From Zingiber officinale (Eukaryota > Streptophyta > Magnoliopsida > Zingiberales > Zingiberaceae), in the NCBI RefSeq assembly GCF_018446385.1, contig NC_056001.1, positions 106,432,436 through 106,496,435 on the forward strand: a stretch of 64,000 bases of DNA, written 5' to 3'. The position numbers and the translations under genes were made by a program. A model generated the notes under the pieces. It saw only the letters and a list, made by a program, of their open reading frames with translations. It searched no databases and was not told where the DNA came from. Shown here in pieces: positions 35,556-47,283 of this stretch (its first letter is position 1; each line of letters opens with the position of its first letter).

Positions 35556-38500
35556 ATGGAAGGCCTTTGCCAGCTCTCTTCCGCTTCGAGGAGCCTGATA
35601 AGCTCTCGCCGGAGCTCGGCCGCTGTGAGGATCAGCAATGGCGGCGCAAGCTTCGGCCAGGGGAGCCAGACGTTTGCCATTCAATCGCAGAGCAAGAGGC
35701 GTGCCAGGAATATCTCTCTCAGAGCAACGCAATCTCCACAAGTCGAGCTGCTGAAAAAGGGTTCCGATCGGCTGCCGGCCATTCCGGTACCGCTCCGTGA
35801 TCTGAAATCGGACTGCGTTTTTCTTCTTACGGTTAGATAATTGTATAAACTTAATTTCAGGCGGAGAAGGATGAGGCGAAGAACGAGAGGTGGGAGACGC
35901 TGGTGAAGGAAATCAAACAGATCTTCCGGTTGATGGACGACGGAGAGACGAACGCCTCGGCTTACGACACCGCGTGGGTGGCGAGGATTCCGTCGACAGA
36001 GGACTCGAGCAAGCCCCATTTCCCGCAGACTATCGATTGGATTCTCAAGAACCAGTTGGAAGACGGCTCCTGGGGCGAGCCCACGTACTACCTCGTCTTC
36101 GATCGCTTGGTCTGCACTCTGGCGTGCGTTCTTGCACTGAAAACTTGGAATATAGCAGAAGACCAAATCGAGAAAGGTACTGACCAAATCGATCGACCTT
36201 GATATTGATTAATTAATTAATTAATTACTTTAAATTGATCATGCGACTTCATCTTGCAGGTCTAAATTACCTGAAGAACCATGTGGATGAAATAGAGACG
36301 GCGAGCGAGAGCCTGATAACAAGCGGGTTCGAGATTGCGTTCCCTTCCATGTTGAACGAAGCCAAGAATATGGGGATTGATCTTCCTTATGATCGTCCGT
36401 CCATTCAAAAAATCATCAAATTTAGGGAAAAGAAGATGGGCAGGTAGGTAATCGATTGATCATAGTAACGATCTATAACCGCCGGCAATTGAATCCTCAC
36501 AAACTACAACTCTGTGGCAGAATCCCAGTGAAAGTGATGCATTCAGTGCACACGACGCTGTTATACACGCTAGAAGCCTTGCAGGAGGTCGTGCAATGGG
36601 ACGAGATTCTCAAGCTTCAATCCGCAGACGGGAGCTTCCTCAGCTCGGCTTCTTCCACCGCCGCTGTCTACATGAACACCGGCGACAAGAAATGCCTTGA
36701 GTTCTTGCAATCTGTACTAAACAGATTTGGAGATAACTGTAAGTTAATATATTCTTCGACTGCTTAATAATTACTTTTAAATTGATTCATTGAACGTGGT
36801 GAATCACAGTGCCCTGCCAGTACCCGATCGACCTCTTCGAGCGCATCTGGGCGATCGATACGATCGCAAGGCTTGGAATCGACCATCTCTTCAAGAAGGA
36901 GATCATCGACACTCTTGATTATGTTTACAAGTATGCACGATCAGTACACCAGCATTTCATCTCAGATTAAAACGAGACTAGCTATTAAAAATTCGTGTTA
37001 ATTTAATTTGAACAGATATTCTGGGAAACAAGGCGTTTCTTGGGGCAGAGACAACACAGTTCCTGACGTTGACGATACGTGCATGGCCCTCCGTTTGATG
37101 AGGCTGTATGGTTACCCTGTCTCCTCAGATATGATCGAGTTTTTCAGAGACGACGATGGCAATTTCATATGCTTCCCCGGCCAAACGCACCGTGGAGTCT
37201 CGGACATGTTCAACTTGTATCGCTTCTCCCAAGTCGCCTTCCCCGGCGAGAAGATACTGAAAGAAGCCAATGCCTTTGTGGAGTCCTACTTGAAGGACTG
37301 CGTGAAGAACAACAAAGTGGACGACAAGTGGTCCTGCAAGAAGGCACTGGGCAAGGAGGTTGCTCGTGGCTTGGAGTACCCATGGAGGAGGAGCTTCCCC
37401 AGGCTCGATGCCAGGGAATACCTTGACCACTACGGAGACAACGATGTCTGGCTCGCCAAGACCATTTACTTGTGAGTGATTGATTGTTCATTCTTCGATC
37501 TTCATTGATTGATTGATTACTATGAGAATTTAGCTGATCATTCTTCTTGTGCCTTCAATTTTAGGATATACAACGTGACGAATCCAAAATACCTAGAACT
37601 CGCGAAGTTGGAGTTCAACAGGCTGCAAGCAATATACGAAAAGGAGATCGGCTCCATTGTAGAGTACGTCGAGCTTGCTTCCTCACTGTTGTCAATTTTG
37701 GGGGTTTTGAAGTAGTTAAAACCCTAATTAATGTCGTATATGATCTTAACAGATGGTGGAATAGCTGTGGACTGGAAGCCACCTCTCTGTCTCCGGAGCA
37801 GCTTCACTTTGCCATTGCTTCTACTCTGCCTGAGCCGGAGTTTGCAAGGAGCAGAATTGCCTACACCAAATCGAACTCCATCGAAAACGTTCTCGTAGAT
37901 CTGTTTTACAAACATGAATCCACTGAGGACTTGAAGAATCTGTGCCGAGCAGTCGAAGAGTGAGTATTTAATTTGATTTGGAATGCAATGCAATGCAATG
38001 CAATGGAATGGAATGGAATCGCTGAGTGATCGAGCTTGTAATTTGTTTGCAGGTGGAATCCCTCGCTGGCTCTTTCACTTCCATCTCAGTTGAAAACAAC
38101 ATTCAATGTTTTGTACGAGACTCTGAATGAATTAGCAGGGGAAGCCAGTAAAGTCCAAGGGAAGGATGTGTTCCCCTACTTCCATGAACTCGTAAGTACC
38201 GAGAACAGTTGGAAGAAATTAAATTTACAGACTTCGATTCAATTCGAGTAAAATAACTGAAATAAAATGATGAAAACAGAGGAAGAAGCAAATGGAGATG
38301 TACATGAAACTCAGGGAGACTAAATTGGGAGGACAAAGCGGGGAGTACTCATTGAAGGACTACATCGAGCATGGTAAAACCGAACTGGGCGTCGCCGTCA
38401 GATTGCTACCTTCCGTGTTTCTGATGGGAGAGCGTCTCAGGGATCTGGATCTGCTTTGCTTGAACGAGAAATCCAGGATCCAGGAGATGCTCTCGGTGTT

Positions 38501-38920
38501 CTTGAGACTCTACGTCGATCTCCAAATGCACAAGGTACGTACTATCGATCGATCGATCGATCGACTTTGAATATAATTGAATTTTTCTGAATGGATCATG
38601 ATTCGCGTCGCTGCTTGCAGAACTCGCTGGCGCAGGGTGGGATGAACGCGGTGGCGGTGAGCATGGAGGTGGGGAAGCGGAGGGAGGAGGAAGCGTTGGG
38701 CGACGTGGAGGCGCAGATGGAGGAGGCGTTCGACGAGTTGGTGCACGAGAGCCTGAAGCCGAGCTTGGTGCCTCGCAGTTGCCGGAGACTGATGTTCGAG
38801 CACGCCCGGATCACGCAGTTCTTCCTGCACGACGACTTCACCTCGCCGGCGCACCGGCAGAAGATTGCGGACGCCATGGAGCGGTTCCGCACGCCCGTTC
38901 CGATCGACAGTACGGCGTGA
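35556..38920 (+). CDS. CPS: Class II diterpene synthase, copalyl diphosphate synthase-like (left copy)
   Basis: Intact 11-exon gene, exons 35,556-35,786; 35,861-36,176; 36,260-36,443; 36,521-36,738; 36,810-36,930; 37,016-37,471; 37,565-37,663; 37,753-37,959; 38,053-38,191; 38,280-38,534; 38,621-38,920. All introns are GT-AG. The joined frame is 2,526 nt, 841 codons plus stop, normal length for the family. Class II enzymes cyclise GGPP to a copalyl-type diphosphate by protonation. Seen: Ser/Arg-rich plastid-type leader (1 to about 60), SAYDTAW (110-116), QLEDGSWG (142-149), the DxDD acid motif as DVDD (374-377). No class I DDxxD was found in the C-terminal domain. The ent-CPS dyad positions read Tyr259 and Cys319, and the regulatory His position reads Arg328, which points to specialised metabolism. 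The start sits in AGATCATGG. Product stereochemistry cannot be read from sequence. Confidence 0.95.
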
Positions 38921-39153
38921 AACGGAGAAATAATTTTAATTTAATTTAATTTAATTTAATTGATTTTGTTTTTTTTTTGAAAAAAAAAATGTAGAAATAA
39001 GATAAATGGGCCATGAGATGGGCCGAGTTTCAAATCGAACGTATCATAAAACACGTGTATCATATCATAATATAATATTACGGATCTTTCTTTATTTAGA
39101 ATGAGTGGATGAATTAGCTAATTAATACATTCTTAAAGTCTTAATGACCATGT
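38921..39153 (+). other. 3' untranslated region and flank of the left gene
   Basis: Begins with an AATTT pentanucleotide microsatellite (about 38,933-38,961), then T10 and A10 runs. Identical in the right copy. The Sirevirus LTR begins only 233 bp after the stop codon, so the natural polyadenylation region may have been displaced. Confidence 0.6.
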
Positions 39154-40518
39154 TGTTAGGATCGGTTGAGATAGAGGAGGAGGAGTGGGGTGAATGGCTC
39201 ACTTCGTTTTCTTGATAAATTTGATCTTTCGCAGCGGACACTTGAAGGCAATGCTAACTCTTGTATTTACTTGGTATCCACCTCCTCAAGGAGATGACTA
39301 GTCCAAGGATCCACACTACCGTCACCCTTTCCACTATCAAACTTCTTCTTCTCAGACTAACACCGAAGGTGGAGAAACCTTACAAGACTTACAAGCCTCC
39401 CTTTCCAAGAGAAAAGATCACACTCACAACAATGAGGAAGAAAAGAAATATTACAAACTTGAAATGCTTCTTCCTTGTGACGTGAATCTTGAAAACGTGC
39501 GGAAATGGAAAGCTTGATCTTCAATCCTTTGAGAGATCTTGAGCACTTCAAAGATTGATCACACTAGAGCAATAGAACAGTAGTTTTCTCAAAAGATAAT
39601 CCGTTTCTTTTTCTTCCAGCTTTTTTAAACGATGTGAAAACTAGCCGTTTCTCACATAACCGTCGCCGTGAATCGATTGGGTTTGTATCCCAATTGATTC
39701 ACAAGTATCCGTTGGAGGTCATCCCGTAAAATCAACGGTGCAGATTCTTTCATTTAACTTGAATCGATTGGGGGCAGTGCTTGAATCGATTCAGACACTT
39801 GCTCGTGAAATCACAGCTCGGTGAATCGATCGACTGATCGATTCAGGGGAAATCTGTGCTTCGTACAGAACCTTCTTGGATCGATCGCTTGATCGATTGG
39901 ATTACCCCAATCGATCGGCTGATCGATCAAGAAGCATTCTGTGCTTCGCACAGAACCTTCTTGGATCGATCGCTCGATCGATTGGATTACCCCAATCAAT
40001 CGGCTGATCGATCCAGAAGCATTCTGTGCTTCGCACAAAATCTTCTTGGATTGATCACTTTATCGATTGGATTACCCCAATCGATCGGCTGATCGATCCA
40101 GAAGCATTATGTGCTTCGCACAAAATCTTCCCGATCGATTGGCTTACTTTGAATCGATCGGTTGATCGATTCAAAGGCATTCTGCCTCATAGCCATGTCT
40201 AAATCGATTTACCAATCGATTCTTGCTAAGTGAGCTTAACACGCATCCAGCCTTCTGACTTGCAAGAACTTCTCTTGCCAAGAATCCAGTCCTCGACCTT
40301 CTTGGACTTCTCTTGCCTTGCATCCGGTCTTCTGACCTGCAAGGACTCTTTTGCCAAGAATCTGATCCTCCACCTTCTTGGACTTCTCTTGCATCTGATC
40401 TTCCGACCTGCAAGAAACTTCCCCTGCAAACTCACAATGCATGTTAGATCCAACGTATTAACCTAAACTTAAGCAATTGTCAACACATTGAAACTCTCAG
40501 GGCATGATTGCACCAACA
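39154..40518 (-). repeat. Sirevirus 3' LTR, left copy
   Basis: 1,365 bp, TGTTGGTGCAATCATG...CCTAACA on the minus strand, preceded by the purine tract AAAAGGAGGAGA at 40,519-40,531. Inside, 85 bp tandem units start at 39,856, 39,941, 40,026 and 40,111, each with GATCGATNGG-type palindromes and GTGCTTCGCACA. A second set of short repeats (TTGCAAGGACTTCTCTTGCC-like) lies at 40,250-40,430. The right copy is at 49,276-50,640. Confidence 0.9.
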
Positions 40519-40958
40519 ATCTCCTCCTTTTTGATGTTTGACAATCTATTTAAGTTTAGAGTAATTTTCAATACACCATAATAATACAATGATAAATAAT
40601 ACTTGTAACTACGCTGAATATCACCTGAACTGCGTAGTAATTCAAGGTAACACATGAACATAAGCAGTTTTTTTTTTAATTTTAATTAAATTAAGTATAA
40701 TTAAGCATACAATTCAACATATATCTCCCCCTTTGTCAAAGATCAAAACAAAACTTCCCCTCAATATGTGCACTAAGCAATTACGAGAAATCCGAGGGGT
40801 ACTCCCCCTAAAACACACATATATTAGCATAATAGAACAACCATGATTTTAGAAATAAAATAAAATATAGAACAAGTAGTATTTCATACACCCAAAATAA
40901 AGTGAAGTTCACAGGAGGACTCCACAACAAGCATCCACATAACGTACAATAACACGTG
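40519..40958 (-). other. Sirevirus 3' UTR with polypurine tract (left)
   Basis: Purine tract at 40,519-40,531. On the minus strand a second purine-rich AAAGGGGGAGATATATGTT run lies near 40,720-40,738, a feature often seen upstream of Sirevirus 3' LTRs. No gene. Confidence 0.65.
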
Positions 40959-42510
40959 TCATAAGGGAACATAGAACTCAACGAGATCATCTCCCGGAGG
41001 AGTGGGATCAAGATCAACAGAAGGAGCAGACATAATAGTTGGATCAAGATCGACTGCAGAAGCAGCAACAGGAACATCCTCAGCAGGTGGGACGGGATCC
41101 GTGGATGGAACAGACCGAGACGGAGGCCCCGTTACCCAAGAGCTCACCAAATCCACCAATGTGTCCATAGTCGCCTGCATCGTAGTCTGTCGATGGACCA
41201 TGGTATCCATTGCAGTGCGCAAGCTGGCAACCTCCATGGTCAACTCCTCAAGGCGGGTATCGACAGTCTCCTCGAATGTCAGAGAAATTGGCTCGGGGAT
41301 ATCCTCCTCAGCATCACCGGCCGCAGGAACCAAAGCCTGTGCATTCCCCCTGCGACGAGCCCGGGGTCCCTCACCAAGGGCACGCCCATCGCGCCAACGA
41401 ACTCCCCCTGGACCGCCTGCTAAGCCCGTCTTCGTGAAGGAACGGGAAGAAATCCGAGAGTAGGCGACAGTCATGGTTTCCAGCCGTCCTCGAGAGACAT
41501 CGATCTTCATAAACTCCAGCCAGTCAGTGATGAGATGACCGTAAGGCATGTGAATCGACTCCTGCACTGGCTGAGTAAAATGAATGATGCAATGAAAGAT
41601 GTTCAGGGCGATCTTGATGTCAAGGGAATGCCGAATGGCATATAATGCAAACATGTGAGGAGGTCGAAGAGCAGCTAAGGCGCGTGAGACAATAGGAAAG
41701 AGACAGTTAATGATCACATTAAACAAGGCAGCATTCTCAGCCGATAACTCAAGAGAAGAGAAACTAGTGATGTGAGCATCCTGCCCGTCCGGACGAGGAC
41801 GATCAAAAAGGAACTGATACATAGATGCAATGCTGAGATGCTGAAATGGTGGAGGCAACTCATCAGGAAGCGTGGGATAGAAAACAAAATCATTGGTGGA
41901 TGGTAGACACCCTAGAAAGGATTGAAAAAGATCATAGGAAAAATCCAAGGTCCGCTTCGCAACACGAGTGCGATAGTTTATACCATCAGAGGTGTGCAGA
42001 TTGTTGTAGAATTCAGAGACAAGACCGACATTGACACTCCTCTCACAAGATAACATCAACTCAAGTTTATAGTGTCGGAAACGAGAATAGGTATCAAAGC
42101 AGGAGGTTCTGTAGAATTGGAGATCAACGGACCTAGGGGTTATTAGCTTGAAGGTGTGTTTGCTAAAGGCCTGCTGCATAGCAGCATTAGGGAATCTCAT
42201 ATCAGTAGGAGGTAATGGGCGTGATGGAGGTACGGACGATCCTTCGCCCGATTCATGAACTTTTTGTTTCTTTCTATTTGAGAGAACATGAAAGACAATG
42301 GCAAACGATGTTGCAGTGCAACAAAAAAAATGAAGGAACGAGATATAAGAAAAATGCAAGAACAGTGCATGCAATGCAATGCATGAGGAGAAAACAAGGC
42401 AACACACAAAAACACACAAGGCACATGTAGATTAGTTCAAGTATAGGAGCAAGAATAAAAAAAAAAATGAGAAGAGTGTAAAGAAAATACTTAGGGTTTT
42501 GAGTCCGCAT
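40959..42510 (-). CDS. Sirevirus 3' ORF, putative plant transposon protein (left, intact)
   Basis: An open frame of 486 codons runs 42,419-40,959. A better model splices a 20 nt first exon (42,510-42,491) over a GT-AG intron (42,490-42,274) into the frame, giving a basic start (MRTQNPKRKKQKVHESGEG) instead of a hydrophobic one. The core (about residues 70-330 of the open frame) resembles the 'putative plant transposon protein' family (VGLVSEFYNNL block). A coiled-coil stretch follows (LEELTMEVASLRTAMDTM), then a Pro/Ser/Asp-rich tail. Function unknown. The right-arm copy is frameshifted. Confidence 0.7.
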
Positions 42511-42876
42511 TTGGAGTGGGCGACGCGGAGAAGAAGAAAAGAGGGCTACCCTGGTCGTCGAGAGAGGAAGAAAGAAGTGGGAGGAAGATGGAAGAACTCC
42601 CTTCGCCGGAGAGACCGTCGGAGAGAACGGTCGATGTCGGTGGGAGAATCGCCAGGAAAATCGCCTAAAAGCTAGGGCACGGAAAGAGTCGGGAGATGCA
42701 AGAGGTGAAGTGAGAGAAAACCTAGGGTAATCGGGATTTAAGATGGGTTTTAAATCCCCAATCAATTCATCGATCGATTGAGAACACATGAATCGATCGG
42801 GCGATCGATTCACTGGACTTCTGTGAAATCTGAATAGGCGTCTCAATCGATCCATTGATCGATTCAAATGCCTTCT
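42511..42876 (-). other. Region between Sirevirus pol and the 3' ORF; inner end of the left arm
   Basis: Contains palindromic AATCGATC-NNNN-GATCGATT motifs (42,762-42,870), the same type as in the LTR. The last shared base with the right arm is 42,876 (...AAATGCCTTCT). Open frames here (such as 42,274-42,909) are not considered genes. Confidence 0.65.
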
Positions 42877-43476
42877 GTGAAAATTGAAGAATGCGTCCAA
42901 TCGATCCATTGATCGATTGAAATGGTATGAATCGATCCATTGATCGATTCAGATGCTCTTTGTGGGGAAACGCCAGCCTCCCAATCGATCAACCGATCGA
43001 TTGGGAGGTCTGATATTACTGCACTTTCGAAAACTTTTAGATCCAAGTTTCAGAAATGCACAAACAATTACACACAACTCTAAAAATCACGAAATTTTAT
43101 GTAAATACTATAGATATCTCATATTATCAAGGAAAAATAAAATTCGACAAAAAGTGACACCCCCTAAAGAAGACTTACACAAAATTAAAAATTGTCAAAA
43201 ACTTCAATGATTCGAGTGAGTACGTATCGAATTGTCCAATGATTTGAGTGAGACTTACCAAGGTTTCAAAAATAAGTTTTATGCATATGGTGAGTTTAAA
43301 AAATTTCCAATCATAATCGTAGGGCAATGTGCACATGATTTGTACACTTGCTTTCCCTATGATTGGACAAATGAATGTTTCATATGAATACCATTTTTCT
43401 TGACCAAAATAATGCATGATAACAAGCATTATAACCAAGAGAAATATACCTATAAAGTGATCATGGAGGATGTGAT

Positions 43477-46400
43477 TTATTCAATACAACACATTCCCAA
43501 TTCTCTTATAAGAAAGCTAAATTCAACTTCGGGAAGAGGTTTAGTGAAGATATCGGCTAAGTTTGATTTCGACCCAACATAATTTAAAATGATATCACCC
43601 CGAGTTACATGATCACGAATAAAATGATGTTTAACCTCTATGTGTTTCGTTCTTGAATGGTGGACGAGATTTTTAGTCAAGTTAATCGTACTCACATTAT
43701 CACAAAGAACTTGAACATTGTTGTAGGTGAGTTTATAGTCCTCTAAAGTATGGATCATCTACAATAATTGTGATACACACTCTCCCATAGCAATATATTC
43801 TGCTTCGGTTGTGGAGAGAGCTACACAATGTTGTTTTCTACTTCACCAACTTACTAGAGAGGATCCTAGAAATTAACAACTATCACTAGTACTCTTGCGA
43901 TCCAATTTGTATCCGGCATAATCGGAATCGGTATAGCCCACTAGGTCAAAAGATTCGGTTCTAGGATACCAAAGACCAACATTTTGAGTTCCCTTAAGAT
44001 ATCGGAGAATTCGCTTAACGACACTCAAATGAGACTCCTTGGAGTAAGATTTATACCTTGCACACATTCCTACGGCAAAAAATATATCGGGTATACTAGC
44101 CGTAAGATAGAGAAGGCTTCCTATAGCACTACGATACACCTTGGAGTCAACCTCTTTCCCTTCAATGTCTTTATCCAATTTAGTACTAGTGGCCATGGAA
44201 GTAGATATTTCCTTTGCATTTGCCATTCCAAACTTCTTAAATAGCTCTTTGACATATTTTGATTGATAAATGTAAATGCCCTCTTTTGTTTGCTTGATTT
44301 GTAACCCTAGAAAAAATGTTAACTCCCCAACCAAACTCACTCTCCATGTGACTAATGAATTCATTTAAAAAATCTTTATTTGTGGAGTCACAAATAATGT
44401 CATCTACATATACTTGGGCCACAAACATATCATTACCACTATTTTTTAAGAATAATTTGGGATCAATTTTCCCTCTATGAAATCCTTTTGATACTAAAAA
44501 TGTTGACAATCATTCATACCAAGCTCGGGGAGCTTGTTTTAGCCCATATAAGGTCTTTTTAAGTTTATATACATGGTTTGGACACTCCAAATTTTCAAAT
44601 CTCGGTGGTTGCTTAACATATACTTCTTCTTTTATAACACCGTTTAAAAACGCTGATTTTACATCTATTTGGTACAATTTGAACCCCTTGTGGGCGGCAA
44701 AGGCCAACATCATCCTAATAGACTCCAATCTTGTTACGGGTGCATAAGTTTCATCATAATCTAATCCTTCTACTTGATTGAAACCCCTAACAACCAATCT
44801 AGCTTTGTTTCTCACAACTATTCCCTTATCATCAAGTTTGTTTCTAAAAACCCATTTCGTATCAATAATTGATTTGTTGGTAGGCCTAGGAACTAAATCC
44901 CAAACTTGACTTCTTTCAAATTGAGATAATTCATCTTGCATTGCTAAGATCCACTCCGGATCGAACAAGGCATCATCAATGGTTTTTGGTTCTATTTGAG
45001 ATATTAAGGCGACTTGGCTTCCTTCATTTCTAAAGTAAGATCGAGTTCTCACTCCTTGAGTGATGTCTCCCACTACTTGATCCAAGGGATGATTTACATG
45101 AATCCTAGTAGATCTTGATTCTTGATTTGTTATAATTTCGGGTTCAAGTGGCAAAGGTTCATTTTTCTCACCACCACTCTCTTGGTATTCTTCTCCTTGA
45201 TATTTACTTCATTTAGTGTTAGTTTCTCTAATTCAAATTGTAATTCTTCATCGTTTGCTCTTGTAGAGTTCAAAGAAGGATTTTCTTCAAATACATTTAG
45301 TGTTTCTTCAACTAATTTTGATCTTTTGTTGTAAATTCGATATGTCTTACTGTGACTTGAGTAGCCTACAAGAATGCCCTCATCCGCCTTAGCGGAGAAC
45401 TTCCCCAAATGATCTTTGGTGTTTAGAATATAGACCTTACACCCAAACACTCTAAGATGCTTAATTGTAGGTGGTTTACCAAACCACAACTCATGAGGTG
45501 TTTTTCCAAGAAACCTATGAATTAATGTTCGATTTTGCACATAACATGCCGTATTAATTGCTTCGGCCCATAGGAAACTATGAAGTGAATATTCATTTAA
45601 CATGCTCCGAGCGGCCTCTTGCAAAACCCTATTTTTTCTCTCAACAACTCCATTTTGTTGAGGAGTCCTAGGGGTGGAAAATTCATGTTTATAACATTTT
45701 TCCATACAAAAACTTGTGAATCTATCATTTTCAAATTCACCTCCATGATCACTTCTTATCTTGTTTTTCTTATGACTCTTTTCATTTTCTACTCTATTAC
45801 AAAAAGCAATCAAGGTATCTAGAGTTTGATCCTTATGTTTCAAGAAAAACACCCATGTATACCTAGTGTAATCATCCACAATCACAAAACAGTATCTACT
45901 ACCATTTAAAGAAATATGTCTACTACTATCAAATAAATCCATGTGAATGAGCTCCAAAGCATTTGAGGTACTTACTATGTTTTTACCTTTATGAATAGCT
46001 TTGGTTTGCTTACCCATTTGACATGCATCACATATTTTGTCTTTTTGAAACTTCAATTTTGGCAATCCTTGCATCAACTCCTTCTTTGAAAGTCTTTTGA
46101 TATTCCTCATGTTGGTGTGAGCAAGTCTTCGGTGCCAAAGCCAAGTCGCCTCCTCTTTAGACATGAGACACTTAGCAAACACATTAGTAGCACCAAATAG
46201 TTCAACTTGATAAATATTTTCTCTTCTATGGCCTATGAGAATATTTGTGTTTAGTTCACTATGCTTGATTAGGCATTGAGATGAGTTGAACTCAACTCCA
46301 TAACCCGAATCACATAGTTGACTAACACTTAAAAGATTAAAGACCATGTCTTTCACTAACAACACATTTCTTATCACAAATTTTTCAGAAATTCTAATAT

Positions 46401-46671
46401 CTTCTATTCCTATGACTTTTAATTCACCACTATTACCAAAAGAAACGGTACCTTTACCTTTGTGTCTAAATGATGAAAATTTTGAAGAGTCCCCCGTCAT
46501 ATGCTTAGAACATCCACTATCTACAAACCATGTTGTTGGATACTCCCCCTCGACGCATGTCTGTTTACACACGATGAACCAAATGTTTTGGTACCCAAAC
46601 TTTGGGTCCGGTAGCATCAATAACAAAATGCTTGGGCACCCAAGCTTAAACAAACTTAACCCTTGAAGCAT
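43477..46671 (-). pseudogene. Sirevirus pol (protease, integrase, RT, RNase H), frameshifted
   Basis: 46,671-45,130 is one long frame: protease WFVDSGCSKHMTGD with D-S-G intact, GAG-pre-integrase WLWHRRLAHTNMRNI, and integrase with VDDYTRYTWVFFLKH, SDHGGEFENDRF and PQQNGVVERKNR, so the catalytic Asp-Asp-Glu positions are recognisable. RT occupies 45,154-44,510 (IDTKWVFRNK, YQIDVKSAFLNG) and 44,509-44,370 (QVYVDDIICDS). The connection and RNase H follow at 44,364-43,873 and 43,758-43,477 (HHSRTKHIEVKHHFIRD). Frame breaks near 45,150, a stop at about 44,510, and shifts near 44,340 and 43,870-43,760 make it inactive. Confidence 0.88.
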
Positions 46672-46917
46672 GATTTCAACTAATTAGAGACATGAATTTA
46701 ACTTCTTTATCTTGTGATTTAAAACCTAGTCTCGTTTTATTGTACACACCCCTTTGAGCTCCTAAAATCATGTCTAAATATTTTGAGTTTGAAGTAAATT
46801 TTTCTAGGGCACCTCTAAGATCAACAACTTGTAATTTCAACGATGCATTTTCCCTTTTAAGATCATCAAAATCATTTTTGTCATTTTCATGTAGTCAACG
46901 TGTTTCTTCAACGTATT
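46672..46917 (-). pseudogene. Sirevirus gag C-terminal part, cut at the palindrome junction
   Basis: The minus strand encodes a charged coiled-coil segment (ALEKFTSNSKYLDMILGAQR) like the one in the other Sirevirus fragment at 13,050-12,928. The sequence stops at 46,917, where the inverted arm begins; the remaining gag and 5' LTR are absent. Confidence 0.75.
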
Positions 46918-47283
46918 AGAAGGCATTTGAATCGATCAATGGATCGATTGAGACGCCTATTCAGATTTCACAGAAGCCCAGTGAATCGATCGCCCGATCG
47001 ATTCATGTGTTCTCAATCGATCGATGGATTGATTGGGGATTTAAAACCCATCTTAAATCCCGATTACCCTAGGTTTTCTCTCACTTCACCTCTTGCATCT
47101 CCCAACTCTTTCCGTGCCCTAGCTTTTAGGTGATTTTCCTGGCGATTCTCCCACCGACATCGACCGTTCTCTCCGACGGTCTCTCCGGCGAAGGGAGTTC
47201 TTCCATCTTCCTCCCGCTTCTTTCTTCCTCTCTCGACGACCAGGGCAGCCCTCTTTTCTTCTTCTCCGCGTCGCCCACTCCAA

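Larger units (their letters stand above)
20834..42876. repeat. Left arm of the giant inverted repeat (with an 11.2 kb insertion)
   Basis: Mirrors 46,918-57,744. From the gene start to the inner end, left plus right coordinates sum to 89,794 (start codon 35,556/54,238; stop 38,920/50,874; LTR 39,154/50,640; arm end 42,876/46,918), apart from two offsetting 1 bp indels in 41,350-42,470. Outside the genes the match continues with several percent divergence to 20,834, interrupted only by left-specific insertions: gypsy 20,964-32,179, a foldback at 32,573-33,280 and about 190 bp near 33,945-34,140. Confidence 0.93.
39154..46917 (-). mobile_element. Sirevirus (Ty1/copia) spanning left arm and spacer, 5' end missing
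   Basis: Minus-strand element: partial gag (46,917-46,672), pol (46,671-43,477), 3' ORF (42,510-40,959), polypurine tract (40,519-40,531) and 3' LTR (39,154-40,518). An extra ORF between pol and the 3' LTR is characteristic of Sireviruses. The 5' LTR, PBS and start of gag are replaced at 46,918 by the inverted right arm, so the palindrome breakpoint lies in this element. Confidence 0.88.
42877..46917. other. Spacer (loop) of the giant inverted repeat
   Basis: 4,041 bp single-copy centre. It holds the Sirevirus gag end and pol on the minus strand and, at 42,877-43,476, non-coding element DNA with three more ATCGATC palindromes (42,897-43,007). Confidence 0.9.

Noticed and set aside
37079-37491. 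Open frames of 93-115 codons overlapping exon 6 in other frames and strand
   Set aside because: Shadows of the diterpene synthase exon, which has clear family motifs and exact splice phases.
39856-40130. Regularly spaced direct repeats resembling a CRISPR array
   Set aside because: The 85 bp units have no constant-repeat/variable-spacer structure, lie inside an LTR, and the DNA is a plant nuclear sequence.
42197-42424. Hydrophobic N-terminus of the Sirevirus 3' ORF as an envelope signal peptide
   Set aside because: The hydrophobic stretch falls in a predicted intron with GT-AG borders in both arms; splicing gives a basic N-terminus.
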